A DNA stretch of 64,000 nucleotides from CALOCY01 sp942491975 (GCA_942491975.1 CALOCY010000004.1:2728001-2792000); one strand, 5' to 3'. Counted from the stretch's first letter, positions 25,934 to 35,914 are shown. The notes: generated by a model from the letters alone, not told the origin. A program made the numbers and translations.

Positions 25934-27682
25934 TTAAGGATTTTCTGATATTGTTATTCGTGCACCATAATTTTGAAAATAATATGTCTTTTCAGGTTGT
26001 TCATAAAAATCAATGTACACTTTACCACAATCTTCATAATCATCTGTTATATCCCATTCTATTTTTGCACCTGCTTCAATTCCTAAGTTATCGCTAGCCT
26101 TAAATTTTGCAGTGGCACTGAGCGTTATTTTGTGTGGTCCCCATTGTTCATCGTATTCAACCATAGAAATAGTTAGAACGTCATACCAGATATCCTGATT
26201 CCAATTTATGAGACATCTATTCGTAAAATCACAACTGGTCGTTTTTGAACTAAAATCAAAATTAACATTACTAACAACATTATAACTTTGCTTGCTCGCT
26301 CTATTTACATTAAATACATTAATGCGAAATTCCGGTTTTCCTGCCGGCCATCTTTCTAATTGCCAACTTGTAAATGAAATATTTTTAATATAAATCGGAT
26401 TGGAGCTTTGAATATTTCGATAAGGGATATGAACAAAATCTGTTTTCCCAGAAGATTCACCTTGATTATTATAATGTTTTATCATATATTCATATTTCCC
26501 AGGAGACACGTTTCTATCAAAATAGTTACTTGAACTTGCAGGTAGTGTAGCAATAAGTTGATAGTTGCTACCTGAAGTATAATTGTATCTATAAATGCGA
26601 TTCTCAGTTATAAGCTGGTTATTATCATTGATCCAGTTTAATTTCGATTCCCTTTGAACTACGTGTTCTACATTAAAAGATGTTGGTGGATTTGGAAAAT
26701 TTGGTGCTGTTGCAGCAACAATATTTGAAGGTGTTGACTCAGTACCATAAATTATATTTGCTGCTCTTACCCTATAACTATAGGTGTAAGAAGGTGTAAT
26801 ATTAACATCTGTAAACGTTGTATTATATAATCCATTGATAAGTTTAACGGATAAGAAATCAGTGTCGAAATCCCCTTTTCTTTCAACAACATATCCTGTT
26901 GCCCCTAAAGCTGGTGAAGGAGCAGTCCAGCTTAAATAGATTCCTGTATTTACTGTACTTGCACTTAAACCGGTTGGAGGAGCCGGAGGAAGATAAATAG
27001 GATCTCTGGGATCTACCGGCTCTTCAGGGAATTCAATTTGCACTGGTTCAAGTGTCCTATAATCTTCAAGTATATTACCTTCTTCATCAGACCTTTCGTT
27101 TAAACCAACAACAATTACAGGAACTTCTGGTATGGTTGCCATACTCAGCGTAATCTTCTTCCCATTTTCATCAAATGCATTTATATATTCATCTTCCTCA
27201 TCATAATCTGATAACATATAAGCAACTACCGGACGATAATTTCCAGGCATCCATTCATCACAATTAACAGGTACTGATAATTGAAATTTCTTGAATTCAT
27301 CGCCAAAAGCTTCCAATTCATTTAGGTTATTTCCTGTTTGTGTACTTTCAATATTGTCTGATATAATTTGGGCAATTCTTTTACTATTAATCCCATGTAT
27401 CTTGTTTTTAAATGTTTTCCAAATAATATCATAATCACCATCAACCTGCTTCATTGCATCTTCTTTAATCATTTGTCTTAAGGCTTCATCTTCAAGTGAT
27501 TTTGAGAGAGATTTTGCAAATTTTACAATAAACTTGTCATACTTCTTTGCTTTCAGATCATGAGTACTTTTCAGATCTGTTTCTAATTCACTTCGTGCCG
27601 GATCATTTTCAAAACCTTCATCTAAGGTGGATTCACATGCCATAAAATATACAGCAATAAACAATAAAAGAATTTTTTTCAT
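25934..27682 (-). CDS. Lipoprotein with fibronectin type III modules
   Basis: A 582-residue protein with a lipobox ending at Cys16 (VYFMAC). The N-terminal half (20-215) is acidic and helical at first, then contains VPVNCDEWMPGNYRPVVAY and VPVIVVGLNER. I cannot assign it to a family. Residues 235-330 form a fibronectin III module (PPTGLSAS, YLSWTAPSP, YSYRVRAAN) and 335-430 a second, weaker one. The last 150 residues look like a beta domain. Such proteins are usually surface or periplasmic binding proteins. The gene stands alone in AT-rich flanks, with a hairpin in its leader. Confidence 0.65.
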   Translation of the reverse strand: MKKILLLFIAVYFMACESTLDEGFENDPARSELETDLKSTHDLKAKKYDKFIVKFAKSLSKSLEDEALRQMIKEDAMKQVDGDYDIIWKTFKNKIHGINSKRIAQIISDNIESTQTGNNLNELEAFGDEFKKFQLSVPVNCDEWMPGNYRPVVAYMLSDYDEEDEYINAFDENGKKITLSMATIPEVPVIVVGLNERSDEEGNILEDYRTLEPVQIEFPEEPVDPRDPIYLPPAPPTGLSASTVNTGIYLSWTAPSPALGATGYVVERKGDFDTDFLSVKLINGLYNTTFTDVNITPSYTYSYRVRAANIIYGTESTPSNIVAATAPNFPNPPTSFNVEHVVQRESKLNWINDNNQLITENRIYRYNYTSGSNYQLIATLPASSSNYFDRNVSPGKYEYMIKHYNNQGESSGKTDFVHIPYRNIQSSNPIYIKNISFTSWQLERWPAGKPEFRINVFNVNRASKQSYNVVSNVNFDFSSKTTSCDFTNRCLINWNQDIWYDVLTISMVEYDEQWGPHKITLSATAKFKASDNLGIEAGAKIEWDITDDYEDCGKVYIDFYEQPEKTYYFQNYGARITISENP

Positions 27683-27701
27683 AACTTTGAATTTTTAAGG
27701 G

Positions 27702-27721
27702 GAAGGAGTTACAGCTCCTTC
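27702..27721 (-). promoter_or_regulatory. Leader hairpin ahead of the fibronectin III lipoprotein
   Basis: A 7-bp stem (GAAGGAG with CTCCTTC, 6-nt loop) lies about 20 nt before the start codon on the minus strand. It could affect translation or mRNA stability; this is inference only. Confidence 0.3.
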
Positions 27722-27744
27722 TGTTTAACATTTATTTAATGATG

Positions 27745-27774
27745 AGCAACGGGAATTTTTCTCGTTGCTTTTTA
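27745..27774 (+). terminator. Orphan plus-strand terminator
   Basis: A 10-bp stem beginning AGCAACGGGA, with one G-T pair, is followed by five T on the plus strand. No plus-strand gene ends near it. It lies upstream of the divergently oriented fibronectin III gene, so it may end an antisense or small RNA transcript. Confidence 0.45.
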
Positions 27775-28269
27775 ATTAGCGCACATAACTAAAAATAAGC
27801 TTGATGACATATTTTCTTAGAGTAAACTTCAAAACTTCTATGTTGTTTAATCGCTACATAAAATTTTAAATTCAAGAATAAATAAAGTAATACATTTTGA
27901 GATTCAGGCATAACAACCTGTTTAACAAAAGATTGAATGTTATTCCTCAGAAGGGCAAATTTTATGCAACTATTGATTAATAATTGCCAAATGCAGAAGG
28001 GATATTTATTCACAATTGGGTTTGTTTTTATGTTGTAACAAAGAAATAATATTTACATAAATTTCAGTCGATAAAATGTATGTTGCATAACATTTTGCAG
28101 TTAAACTATTGACTTAACTCTCCATATAATTATATATATAGCAATAAATATCCCTTTTCTATATGTCATAGACACCTACATCTAACATCAATTATAATTG
28201 AAAATGATTGTGTTGATGTTTTCTATTGGAGTAGATTGTATTATGAATTTTTCAATTTTATCCTGATAA

Positions 28270-28301
28270 TTTGGTATAGTTTAATCGAAGAATTAATTTT
28301 G
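28270..28301 (+). promoter_or_regulatory. Bacteroidota-type promoter
   Basis: TTTG (28270-28273), a 20-nt spacer and TAATTTTG (28294-28301) match the sigma-ABfr consensus at both boxes. The ATG of the downstream gene is 17 nt after the -7 box. Confidence 0.7.
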
Positions 28302-28317
28302 CTTAAATTTTTTCACC

Positions 28318-28749
28318 ATGAAAACACGAAAAGAGTGCGTATTGGAGCTTTTTAATGATTACAACTGCTGCCAGAGTGTGTTTGCTGCTTTTGCCGACCA
28401 GACCGGGATGGATAAAAAGACGGGGTTGTTGCTGACCGGTGGCTTTGGCGGGGGAATGGGCACGGGCAACGTATGCGGTGCCGTAACTGCTTCCTATATG
28501 GTCATTGGCCTGAAACACGGCCATAGCCAACCCGGTGATACCGAAGGTAAAGCCCACACCAAAGCGTTGATCCAAAAATTTAATGCTGCATTTGTGCAAC
28601 GCCACGGTTCTATCCTTTGTAAAGCGTTGATTGATGCCGATTTATCAACCGAATCAGGGCAGGCTAAGGCCAATAAGAACGATGTATTCAATGCTATTTG
28701 CCCCCAATTACTGGAAAGTGCCACAGAGTTGTTGGAGAAAGAGTTTTAG
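28318..28749 (+). CDS. C_GCAxxG_C_C family protein
   Basis: A 143-residue cytoplasmic protein with the family pattern NCCQSVF (Cys17, Cys18), a glycine-rich GGFGGGMGTGNVCGAVT (Cys53), LCKAL (Cys101) and ICPQLL (Cys128). The family is thought to be redox-active or metal-binding, and some members occur with anaerobic or split-Soret cytochrome-like systems. No reaction is established. It has a well-formed promoter just upstream and appears to be a single-gene unit. Confidence 0.88.
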   Translation: MKTRKECVLELFNDYNCCQSVFAAFADQTGMDKKTGLLLTGGFGGGMGTGNVCGAVTASYMVIGLKHGHSQPGDTEGKAHTKALIQKFNAAFVQRHGSILCKALIDADLSTESGQAKANKNDVFNAICPQLLESATELLEKEF

Positions 28750-28909
28750 GCTTGTTTCACTCAGGAGTTTTTATGGTTAGAGATATAATATTTATTCTTG
28801 TTGCCCTCAATCAAAAAAGCCATACAAGAAAAAATATAACTATTTTTAGGCACAAAATTTGTGACTTCATGTAATATTCAATTTTAACTTAAATAAAAAT
28901 GATCACTCT

Positions 28910-29557
28910 ATGAAAAAATTATTTGCTTTTAGTGCTTTATTGCTGTTTGCAACAGTTACATTTTCTCAATCAAAACAGATCTACACCAATCCTGATTTTA
29001 ATGCGCTGGCCAAGAATCATAAAGTGCTTGCCATTATTCCTTTCAAAGCAACAATAGGACTTCGGCCTAAAGAAAAAGAGAAATTAAGTGCAGCAGAGTA
29101 TAAAGAGATGCAGTTAAAAGAGGGTTTGGCTGTTCAAAGTGCCCTGCATTCATTTTTTCTTAAAAAAAAGAGTAAATATAGCTTCTCTGTTGATTTTCAA
29201 GATGTAAACAGAACAAATGCCCTATTGAAAAAAAATAACATCAATATTGAAGAGATAGATATTTATTCACCTGAAGAGCTGGTGGACATTTTAAATGTTG
29301 ATGGTATTATATCCGGAACACTTAGTACTCAAAAACCATTGTCTGGCGGAGCTTCAATGGCCTTGGGTATGCTTACCGGATTTTATGGTCCCACCAATTC
29401 AGGAAGATGTACCATAAACATAAATGACGGGGAATCCGGGATGCTTTTATGGAAATATGATAAAACACTGGCCAGGAGCCTTGGAAGCGACATCAACACC
29501 ATTATTAATGCCATGATGCGAAAGTCATCAAGGGTGTTTCCCTATATCGTAAAATAG
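28910..29557 (+). CDS. Secreted protein of unknown function, GNA1162/CsgG-like fold possible
   Basis: A 215-residue protein with a signal peptide (MKKLFAFSALLLFATVTFS, then QSKQ). The mature part has VLAIIPFKATIG near its start and VDGIISGTL followed by a glycine-rich GGASMALGMLTGFYGP and INDGESGMLLWKY. The order of PF, VDGIISG and GxxLWxY resembles lipoproteins of the GNA1162/CsgG-like fold, in which these are core strands. This is a resemblance only. There is no lipobox cysteine. The neighbours give no functional hint. Confidence 0.6.
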   Translation: MKKLFAFSALLLFATVTFSQSKQIYTNPDFNALAKNHKVLAIIPFKATIGLRPKEKEKLSAAEYKEMQLKEGLAVQSALHSFFLKKKSKYSFSVDFQDVNRTNALLKKNNINIEEIDIYSPEELVDILNVDGIISGTLSTQKPLSGGASMALGMLTGFYGPTNSGRCTININDGESGMLLWKYDKTLARSLGSDINTIINAMMRKSSRVFPYIVK

Positions 29558-29629
29558 CCTTTTATAAAACACACAATAAACATCTGTGCCAAAATTTTGT
29601 TCTTTAAGCATAACCAAAACGTTGATCAG

Positions 29630-29815
29630 ATGAAAAAGAATATTGGACGTATAGACCGTTTATTACGCGTTGCTGTGGCTTTTATAGCATTTGCCCTGGG
29701 GTATTATTACCAATCGTGGTGGGGGCTTTTAGGTTTTATCCCGCTGTTGACAGGATTTTTCCTGCACTGCCCGCTTTATACATTGTTTGGCATTTCGACC
29801 TGCAAAAAGACATAG
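29630..29815 (+). CDS. DUF2892 small membrane protein
   Basis: A 61-residue protein starting MKKNIGRIDRLLRV, with two hydrophobic helices separated by YYQSWWGLLG and ending HCPLYTLFGISTC. This is the DUF2892 (YgaP transmembrane-like) pattern, common as a stand-alone inner-membrane protein or fused to rhodanese. The two cysteines in the second helix region are conserved in the family. The frame is open to a TTG at 29597, but the ATG at 29630 gives the family N-terminus. Confidence 0.85.
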   Translation: MKKNIGRIDRLLRVAVAFIAFALGYYYQSWWGLLGFIPLLTGFFLHCPLYTLFGISTCKKT

Positions 29816-29830
29816 TTGGGGCAACCAATT

Positions 29831-29863
29831 ATCCCTGACAGAGTTCCAAACTCTTTCAGGGAT
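29831..29863. repeat. CCCTGACAG-type hairpin
   Basis: A 15-bp stem with one mismatch (starting ATCCCTGACAGAGTT and ending AACTCTTTCAGGGAT) has a 3-nt loop. It shares the CCCTGACAG core with the hairpin after ahcY at 6349. Confidence 0.6.
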
Positions 29864-29871
29864 GTGGAGTA

Positions 29872-29910
29872 TAAAAAAGAGGCCTTCACAAATTTAAATT
29901 GTGAAAAGCC
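29872..29910 (-). terminator. Rho-independent terminator of the efflux operon
   Basis: On the minus strand, GGCTTTTCACAA pairs with TTGTGAAGGCC around an AT-rich loop and is followed by a T-rich run. It lies about 60 nt after the RND permease stop. Confidence 0.75.
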
Positions 29911-29969
29911 CCTTCCGATTCATCCTAAACTTATTAACTAACTAAACTATCATTCAGGTTATTTACCTA

Positions 29970-32900
29970 TTATTCATCATCTTCGGTTTCTACCTCTTCG
30001 CGTTTGGGCGACCATCCAAAGGTTGTACGCAGTTTGTAGTTGACCTTAATGGTGATCATATACATTACCGGGATAATGATGAGTGTAAGTATGGTTGAAA
30101 ATGTTAATCCAAATATCACTGTCCACGACATGGGGGCCCAGAATGCGACCATCTCCCCGCCAATATAGAAGTCGGGATCGAAACGGGTGTATAGCCCGAA
30201 GAAATCGAAGTTGAAACCTACGGCCAGTGGCAATAACCCGAGTACGGTAGTAATTGCTGTCAGCAATACGGGGCGCAGCCTTGTTTTACCGGCTTGTACA
30301 AGGCAAAGAAGCTGATGTTTTACCGGCAGGAATTCATTTATCTTTAATCCCAATTCTTCCCGCTTACGTTTGCGCAACAGGTCGATATAGTCGACCAGTA
30401 CAATACCGTTGTTTACCACAATTCCGGCCAGTGAGATAATCCCGATCATGGTCATGATGACAATAAAGTCCATTTTGAACGTGGCCAGCCCGATGAATAC
30501 CCCAATGGTACTGAACAGTACGGTAAGCATGATGATAAACGGGCGTATGAACGAGTTGAATTGCGTTACCAGTATGATCACAATAAGTGCCAGTGCCACA
30601 AATAAGGCCTGCATCAGGAATGACATGTCCTCAGCCTGATCCTGTTGCTCGCCCGAGAATTTATACTCATACCCCTGTGGCATTTCATAGTTATCCAACA
30701 CTTGCCCGATACGTGCATTAATCTCATTGGCATTGTAGCCTTCCGTTACGTTTGAGCTTAGTGTAATTACCCGCCGGTTGTCTTTGCGGTTGATTTTATC
30801 GTACGTGGTGGCATAGGTAAAGTCGGCTACCGATGAAATCGGTATTTTATGCCCGTTTACAAATACCCGCTGGTTCATCAGTGTGGAAACATCATTACGG
30901 TACTCATGGTCGAGACGCAGGAAGATATCGTATTCATCTTCACCATCTTTGAAGTTCCCCACATCGTAACCGTACAACGAATTCCGCAGTGTAAATGCAA
31001 TTTTCTGTGTCGACAGTTCAAACAGGCGTGCCTTTTCACGGTCGACATTGATCAGCATCTGGGGTTGGTTCACGTTGATGTTCATTTTCAGTTCATCGAT
31101 CCCCTGGATGTTATCGGCTTCAATCATGGTTGTAAAGTCATCAACAATGGCTATAATCCGGCCAAAATCGTCCCCAATCACATCAATACTTACGGGTGCC
31201 CCGGTGGGAGGCCCATCGTCCTGTTTTTCCACATATATTTTTGCCCCTACAAAGCCATCCAGTTTTTCCGTCAACTCTTTCATGATGGCCGAAGTGTTCA
31301 CATCGTCCCGTTCACGAAATTCTTTGAATGAGATCGTGGTCAGCGATTTATTGGGACTTCTTGAGCTTTCAAAGAACCCTCCTTTACCATTCCCCACATT
31401 GGTGGTAATTGATTTTACCGCCCTCAGGTGTGGTTCGATTACTTCATTGACAATGGCTTCCATTTTCCGCGATTCCATATTGGTGCGTTCAATGTCAGTA
31501 CCCAAAGGCAGTTCCATAGTCACATATATGGATTGTGGATCAACATCAGGGAAATAGAGGGTTTTAACCCCGCGCATGTTAAAATACACAATCGATACAA
31601 CAAGCAATACGAGGGTCCCAAAGAAATATCCTAACGGTCTTTTCCCTTTTAATGCCCTGTATAACGTTTTTTCATATCCATTCTCCAGCCTTACCAAAAA
31701 TTTTGTCTGGAACCAGCGTGCCATAGGCCTGAACAGGTACATGTTCAGTATCATAATCAATGCAACGGTAGCAAACAGGTTACCAATTACCCATATCTGA
31801 CCGGCATAAAATATAGCTGCAATAGCCATAATGATACCAGACCGTTTCCAGACACGTTTTTTATTTTGGGATGCCGTAATGTCTTCTATTTTCACAAACG
31901 ACGATGTAAAAGCCGGATTTAGTATAAGTGCCACAAACAGTGACGATGAGAGTACAATAATGAGTGTAATGGGCAGGTATTTCATGAATTCGCCCATCAT
32001 CCCGTCCCACAACAACAGCGGGAAGAACACTGCAATGGTCGTCAGGGTAGAGGCAATAATCGGGAAAGCGATTTCACTCACCCCTTTTTTGGTCGCCTGC
32101 ATTTTTGAATACCCCAACCCGTGTAACCGGTAGATATTCTCGACCACCACAATGGCATTATCCACCAACATACCCAGTGCCAATATCAACGAGTACAGGA
32201 TCATCATGTTCAGGGAGTAGCCCATTTGCTTGACCAGTATAAACGAGATAAACATTGACATGGGTATCGCCAGACCTGCAAACAGGGCATTACGGAGCCC
32301 CAGGAACAGGTATAATACAAAGATCACCAGTATCATTCCCATGATGATACTGTTTTCCAGGTTGCTGATCTGGTTACGTACATAGTGCGAACCATCATCA
32401 GTAATCGTTATGGTAAGCCCGCGTGGGATATTCCTGCGTTCTTTTTGTTGCTCAATAACCGCTTTTACTTTATCAGAAGCATCTAACACATTGGCCCCGC
32501 TTTTTTTCACAATTGATAGTGAAACAACCGGTTTGTTGTCCATCCGGGAGATGGAGTTCTGATCTTTGAAGCCATCCAGCACTTTTGCAATGTCGCGTAC
32601 ATATACCGCTTTCCCATTGTTCATTTTTACAATGGTGTTTTCGATCTGCTCCATGTTGGTGTAGTCGGCTTCTGTACGAATGGTACGACGAATCTGATCG
32701 GCAATCAATTCGCCGGCACCCATTGTAATGTTTTCAAAATTTATGGCATCGGCCACATCCTGAAAAGCGATACCGTTCGCTTCCATCTTATGCGGGTCAA
32801 GGTTGATCTGTATTTCGCGCTCTTCAATCCCTTTGATGTCGGCTTCCGATATTTCCGATAACCCTTCAAATTCATCTTTTAGCACTTCGGCATATTTTTT

Positions 32901-33401
32901 CAGCTCGGCCAGACTGTATTCACCCGATATATTGACATTCATAATCGGGAATTCGGCAAAGTCAAGGTCTTCCACCACCGGATCATTCTCCAGGTCATTT
33001 GGAAGTTCCGATTTTGCCTTGTCAACCTTGTCTTTTACATCCTGTAGTGCCTGTTTTACCTCAACATCGGTTTCAAATTCAAGCAATATCGAACTCACAT
33101 CCTGGTACGATGAAGAGTTCATTTTTTTCATCCCTTTTAACCCCTTAAACTCTTTTTCAAGGGGGCGGGTGATGAAGTTTTCAATATCAACAGGTGAATT
33201 GCCCGGATATACAGTGGTTATAATAATGTTGGGGACTACAATCTCCGGATAGAGTTCCCGGGGCATTATTTTGTAGGATGCTATCCCGAAGAGGGCCAGC
33301 AACACCGTGAGGATAAAGACTGTTGTCTTGTTTTTCAGGGCAAGGTAGGTCGGGCCAAACCTGCGCTGTATATTTTGAATGTTTTTCGATTTTTTGTTCA
33401 T
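29970..33401 (-). CDS. RND-family efflux permease (AcrB-like)
   Basis: A 1143-residue inner-membrane proton-driven pump. It has an N-terminal helix after RFGPTYLALKNKT, the periplasmic porter segment with VYPGNSPVDIEN, the membrane helix with the proton-relay acid LGMLVDNAIVVVEN, and a duplicated second half with GIVVNNGIVLVDYI. The size is within the HAE-1/HAE-2 range. It would work with the adaptor and TolC-like protein encoded just upstream. The substrate cannot be deduced. It is the last gene of the tetR-tolC-MFP-RND operon (24 nt after the adaptor). Confidence 0.93.
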   Translation of the reverse strand: MNKKSKNIQNIQRRFGPTYLALKNKTTVFILTVLLALFGIASYKIMPRELYPEIVVPNIIITTVYPGNSPVDIENFITRPLEKEFKGLKGMKKMNSSSYQDVSSILLEFETDVEVKQALQDVKDKVDKAKSELPNDLENDPVVEDLDFAEFPIMNVNISGEYSLAELKKYAEVLKDEFEGLSEISEADIKGIEEREIQINLDPHKMEANGIAFQDVADAINFENITMGAGELIADQIRRTIRTEADYTNMEQIENTIVKMNNGKAVYVRDIAKVLDGFKDQNSISRMDNKPVVSLSIVKKSGANVLDASDKVKAVIEQQKERRNIPRGLTITITDDGSHYVRNQISNLENSIIMGMILVIFVLYLFLGLRNALFAGLAIPMSMFISFILVKQMGYSLNMMILYSLILALGMLVDNAIVVVENIYRLHGLGYSKMQATKKGVSEIAFPIIASTLTTIAVFFPLLLWDGMMGEFMKYLPITLIIVLSSSLFVALILNPAFTSSFVKIEDITASQNKKRVWKRSGIIMAIAAIFYAGQIWVIGNLFATVALIMILNMYLFRPMARWFQTKFLVRLENGYEKTLYRALKGKRPLGYFFGTLVLLVVSIVYFNMRGVKTLYFPDVDPQSIYVTMELPLGTDIERTNMESRKMEAIVNEVIEPHLRAVKSITTNVGNGKGGFFESSRSPNKSLTTISFKEFRERDDVNTSAIMKELTEKLDGFVGAKIYVEKQDDGPPTGAPVSIDVIGDDFGRIIAIVDDFTTMIEADNIQGIDELKMNINVNQPQMLINVDREKARLFELSTQKIAFTLRNSLYGYDVGNFKDGEDEYDIFLRLDHEYRNDVSTLMNQRVFVNGHKIPISSVADFTYATTYDKINRKDNRRVITLSSNVTEGYNANEINARIGQVLDNYEMPQGYEYKFSGEQQDQAEDMSFLMQALFVALALIVIILVTQFNSFIRPFIIMLTVLFSTIGVFIGLATFKMDFIVIMTMIGIISLAGIVVNNGIVLVDYIDLLRKRKREELGLKINEFLPVKHQLLCLVQAGKTRLRPVLLTAITTVLGLLPLAVGFNFDFFGLYTRFDPDFYIGGEMVAFWAPMSWTVIFGLTFSTILTLIIIPVMYMITIKVNYKLRTTFGWSPKREEVETEDDE

Positions 33402-33425
33402 TGTAATAACTCGTTAATGCGTATG

Positions 33426-34547
33426 TTACATCAATTCAATTGCAGTGCCTGTTATCACCTGTTCATATCCATCGGTAATGATTTTTTGTCCGGGGGCAAG
33501 CCCTTCCAATACCATGGTCATGTTGTTGTCTGAACGGCCTTTTTTGACGTATACTTTTTTCGCCACATATTTGTCTCCTTTTTTCTCGGCAACAAAGGTA
33601 TATGAACCCCTGAAATCGTCTTTGATCAACAATGCGGGAATCACAATGGCATCTTCTGCCACAAAATCACGGATTTTAACAACCGATACCAGGTTAGGTT
33701 TTATCTGCTGGTCCCTGTTGGAGAGGTTGACCCTTACTTTAAATGTACGGTTGTTCGGGTCGATCACATTTCCCGTACGGAAGACAGGTGCTTCTTTCAC
33801 CAGGTTTATAGCCGGGAACTGAACCTGTACAACATCGTTTTTTTTCACACTGTTGAGGTAGATCTCGGATACTTCGCCGTATACCTTCACATTGTTGATG
33901 TTCATGACCCGGGCAAATGGTGTTTGAGGCCCTGAAATTTCACCTTTTTTCTGGTAGATTACATCAACCACCCCATCGACAGGTGATTTGATAATGGCCA
34001 TATCCAGTTGTGCTTTCAGGCCATCCAGTTTCCGATCCAGCGTCTCTTTATTGCTTTTTGCCTGCAGGTATTCAATTTCCGACCCGATTTTCTGATCCCA
34101 CAATTTTTGCTGTCGGTTGAATGTTGTTGCAGCCAGTTCCAATCCTATTTCCAGCTCTTCGATACCTCTCTGAATGGCATCAGTGTTGAGCCTGCCCAGC
34201 ACCTGGCCTTTTTTGACCCACTGGCCTTCGGTAACGTCTATGGATACAATGTTCCCACCGGCTTCGGGGCTCACCATAATATCCAGGTCAGCCTCAACTG
34301 TTCCGGTTACTTCAATAAAATGCTCAAATGTCCGGGCTGCAAGTTCTTTCACTTTTACACCTACAACTTCCTCTTCTTTTCCATCGTTCAGCTCTTCTTC
34401 GAGTTCAACAACTTTCTTTTTCAGTTCATGAAGTTGCTGCTTGTATTCTTTCAGCTGTTTCTCTTTTTCTGTAACGTTTTCATCGGTTGATGTAGCCGCA
34501 CACGATGCAAAAAATAACACTATCAATATGTAACCTATTAGTTTCAT
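33426..34547 (-). CDS. RND efflux periplasmic adaptor (membrane fusion protein)
   Basis: A 373-residue lipoprotein (lipobox ending at Cys16, LFFASC). A short coiled coil (20-65, Lys/Glu-rich) comes first, then a biotinyl-lipoyl half (VTGTVEADLD, GGNIVSIDVTEGQWVKKGQVL), an alpha hairpin, the second lipoyl half (IKSPVDGVVDVIYQKKGE) and a beta barrel. It bridges the RND pump and the outer-membrane channel. It lies 26 nt after the TolC-like gene and 24 nt before the permease. Confidence 0.93.
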   Translation of the reverse strand: MKLIGYILIVLFFASCAATSTDENVTEKEKQLKEYKQQLHELKKKVVELEEELNDGKEEEVVGVKVKELAARTFEHFIEVTGTVEADLDIMVSPEAGGNIVSIDVTEGQWVKKGQVLGRLNTDAIQRGIEELEIGLELAATTFNRQQKLWDQKIGSEIEYLQAKSNKETLDRKLDGLKAQLDMAIIKSPVDGVVDVIYQKKGEISGPQTPFARVMNINNVKVYGEVSEIYLNSVKKNDVVQVQFPAINLVKEAPVFRTGNVIDPNNRTFKVRVNLSNRDQQIKPNLVSVVKIRDFVAEDAIVIPALLIKDDFRGSYTFVAEKKGDKYVAKKVYVKKGRSDNNMTMVLEGLAPGQKIITDGYEQVITGTAIELM

Positions 34548-34573
34548 CTTATTTTGATTTTTATAGTTTCCTT

Positions 34574-35914
34574 TTATAATTTACTCAGCACTTTATCTCG
34601 ATTTAACTGTGCCTGAAGCAACTCGAATACCGATTGGTAATAGTTGCCCTGCGCCTGAAGGTATTGAGATTCGATTTGTGATAAATTAAAACTGTTCTCC
34701 ATACCATTATTGAATTTTATCTTTGATTTGTTATAGATTTTCAGTGACAAATCCCTGTTTTCTTCGTCATTTTTATACTTTTCAACAGCTGTTTCAAACT
34801 CGGTTGATGAAGTCAGATAATCTTTGTGCAAATTTTCAATGGCTTGTTTTTGCTGTGTTCTTACAATATTAAGGTCTATTTTTGCCTGTTTGATCCTTGA
34901 AAAACGCCTTCCTGAAGTAAACAGATCCCATTTTACGGATACCCCAACCAGAGATGTTGTGAACCAATCAACACTACCTGTAAGGAAATTCCTGCTTTCC
35001 GAGTACCTCATATTGTAGAATGCATCAACCCGTGGCAGGAACATTGATTTTTCAAGCTTCAACAATTTTTTTCCTGCGGCTTCCTGCGTATTCAATATTC
35101 TGAAATCGATATGGCTTGCAGGGTTAAACGGGGTATTGTCCGTTTCCTGTACTAAAACAGCATCCACATAATCAGACAACTCATCTTCCAGCTCAAATTT
35201 CTGCTCAAGGGGAAATCCCATAACGTATTTTAATACGGTAAGAGCCACATCAATCTGCCTGTCAGCTTTCAACACTTCATTGTTGGCATTTCCGGCCATC
35301 AGTTCAAGTTGATCGACATCCTGTTCTTCGCGAAAACCGTTTTTGTAAAATGCCTTTACGTCACTCAGCATTTTTTGGGTATTCTGCTCATTTTCGACCA
35401 TGATTTTTTTAAGCTCTTTGGCCACAAGTACAGAGTAATAGGCCAACGTTGTTGCCTCTTTTATTTCGACACCTGTTTTTTCCTGTGCATCTTTTGATAG
35501 TTGCACATAAATTTTTGCTGATTGTACCCCTACAATGTAAGACCCGTCGAATATTTTCTGCGCTACATTTAATCCAAAGTCAGAACTTTTATCAGGCATT
35601 GATTTCATTTCAAAGAATTCTCCTTCAGTCCCGCCAAAATTTTCTGCCGGGATAAGCCATACAGGCTGATCAAGTGTCTTTGTATAGTCATAGCTTCCAC
35701 TTACCTGCGGCAGGCCATCTGAAATCGTTTCCCACACTTTTTTCCGGGCTTTGGCAACCTCCATATTCTTTACTTTCAACTCATACGAGTTTTCCATGGC
35801 ATAATCCTGTGCTTCTTTCAGGGTAAAACTGAGGGAGTCGCCCTGTGCTAAAGCCATGTTGACAAACAGGCTGCATAGTAATAGTGCCAACCAATATCCT
35901 ATTTTATTCATCAC
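34574..35914 (-). CDS. TolC-family outer-membrane efflux protein
   Basis: A 446-residue protein with a signal peptide (to about residue 23, ending MALA/QGD). It has the duplicated TolC alpha-helical/beta design, with SFTLKEAQDYAMENSYELK at the start, IKEATTLAYYSVLVAKE in the middle and FNLSQIESQYLQAQGNYYQS near the end. It forms the trimeric exit duct of the pump. Its first codons overlap the tetR stop by 4 nt, indicating translational coupling. Confidence 0.92.
   Translation of the reverse strand: MMNKIGYWLALLLCSLFVNMALAQGDSLSFTLKEAQDYAMENSYELKVKNMEVAKARKKVWETISDGLPQVSGSYDYTKTLDQPVWLIPAENFGGTEGEFFEMKSMPDKSSDFGLNVAQKIFDGSYIVGVQSAKIYVQLSKDAQEKTGVEIKEATTLAYYSVLVAKELKKIMVENEQNTQKMLSDVKAFYKNGFREEQDVDQLELMAGNANNEVLKADRQIDVALTVLKYVMGFPLEQKFELEDELSDYVDAVLVQETDNTPFNPASHIDFRILNTQEAAGKKLLKLEKSMFLPRVDAFYNMRYSESRNFLTGSVDWFTTSLVGVSVKWDLFTSGRRFSRIKQAKIDLNIVRTQQKQAIENLHKDYLTSSTEFETAVEKYKNDEENRDLSLKIYNKSKIKFNNGMENSFNLSQIESQYLQAQGNYYQSVFELLQAQLNRDKVLSKL

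Larger units (their letters stand above)
27683..28317. other. Long AT-rich intergenic region
   Basis: These 635 nt hold the two hairpins at 27702-27774 and, at the right end, the promoter of the downstream gene (28270-28301). The middle part is very AT-rich, has an eight-base TATATATA stretch near 28130 and shows no supportable gene. Confidence 0.4.

Noticed and set aside
27789..28013. A minus-strand frame of 74 codons in the AT-rich gap
   Set aside because: The composition follows the AT-rich background, no start region or family similarity was seen, and nothing in the context supports a gene.
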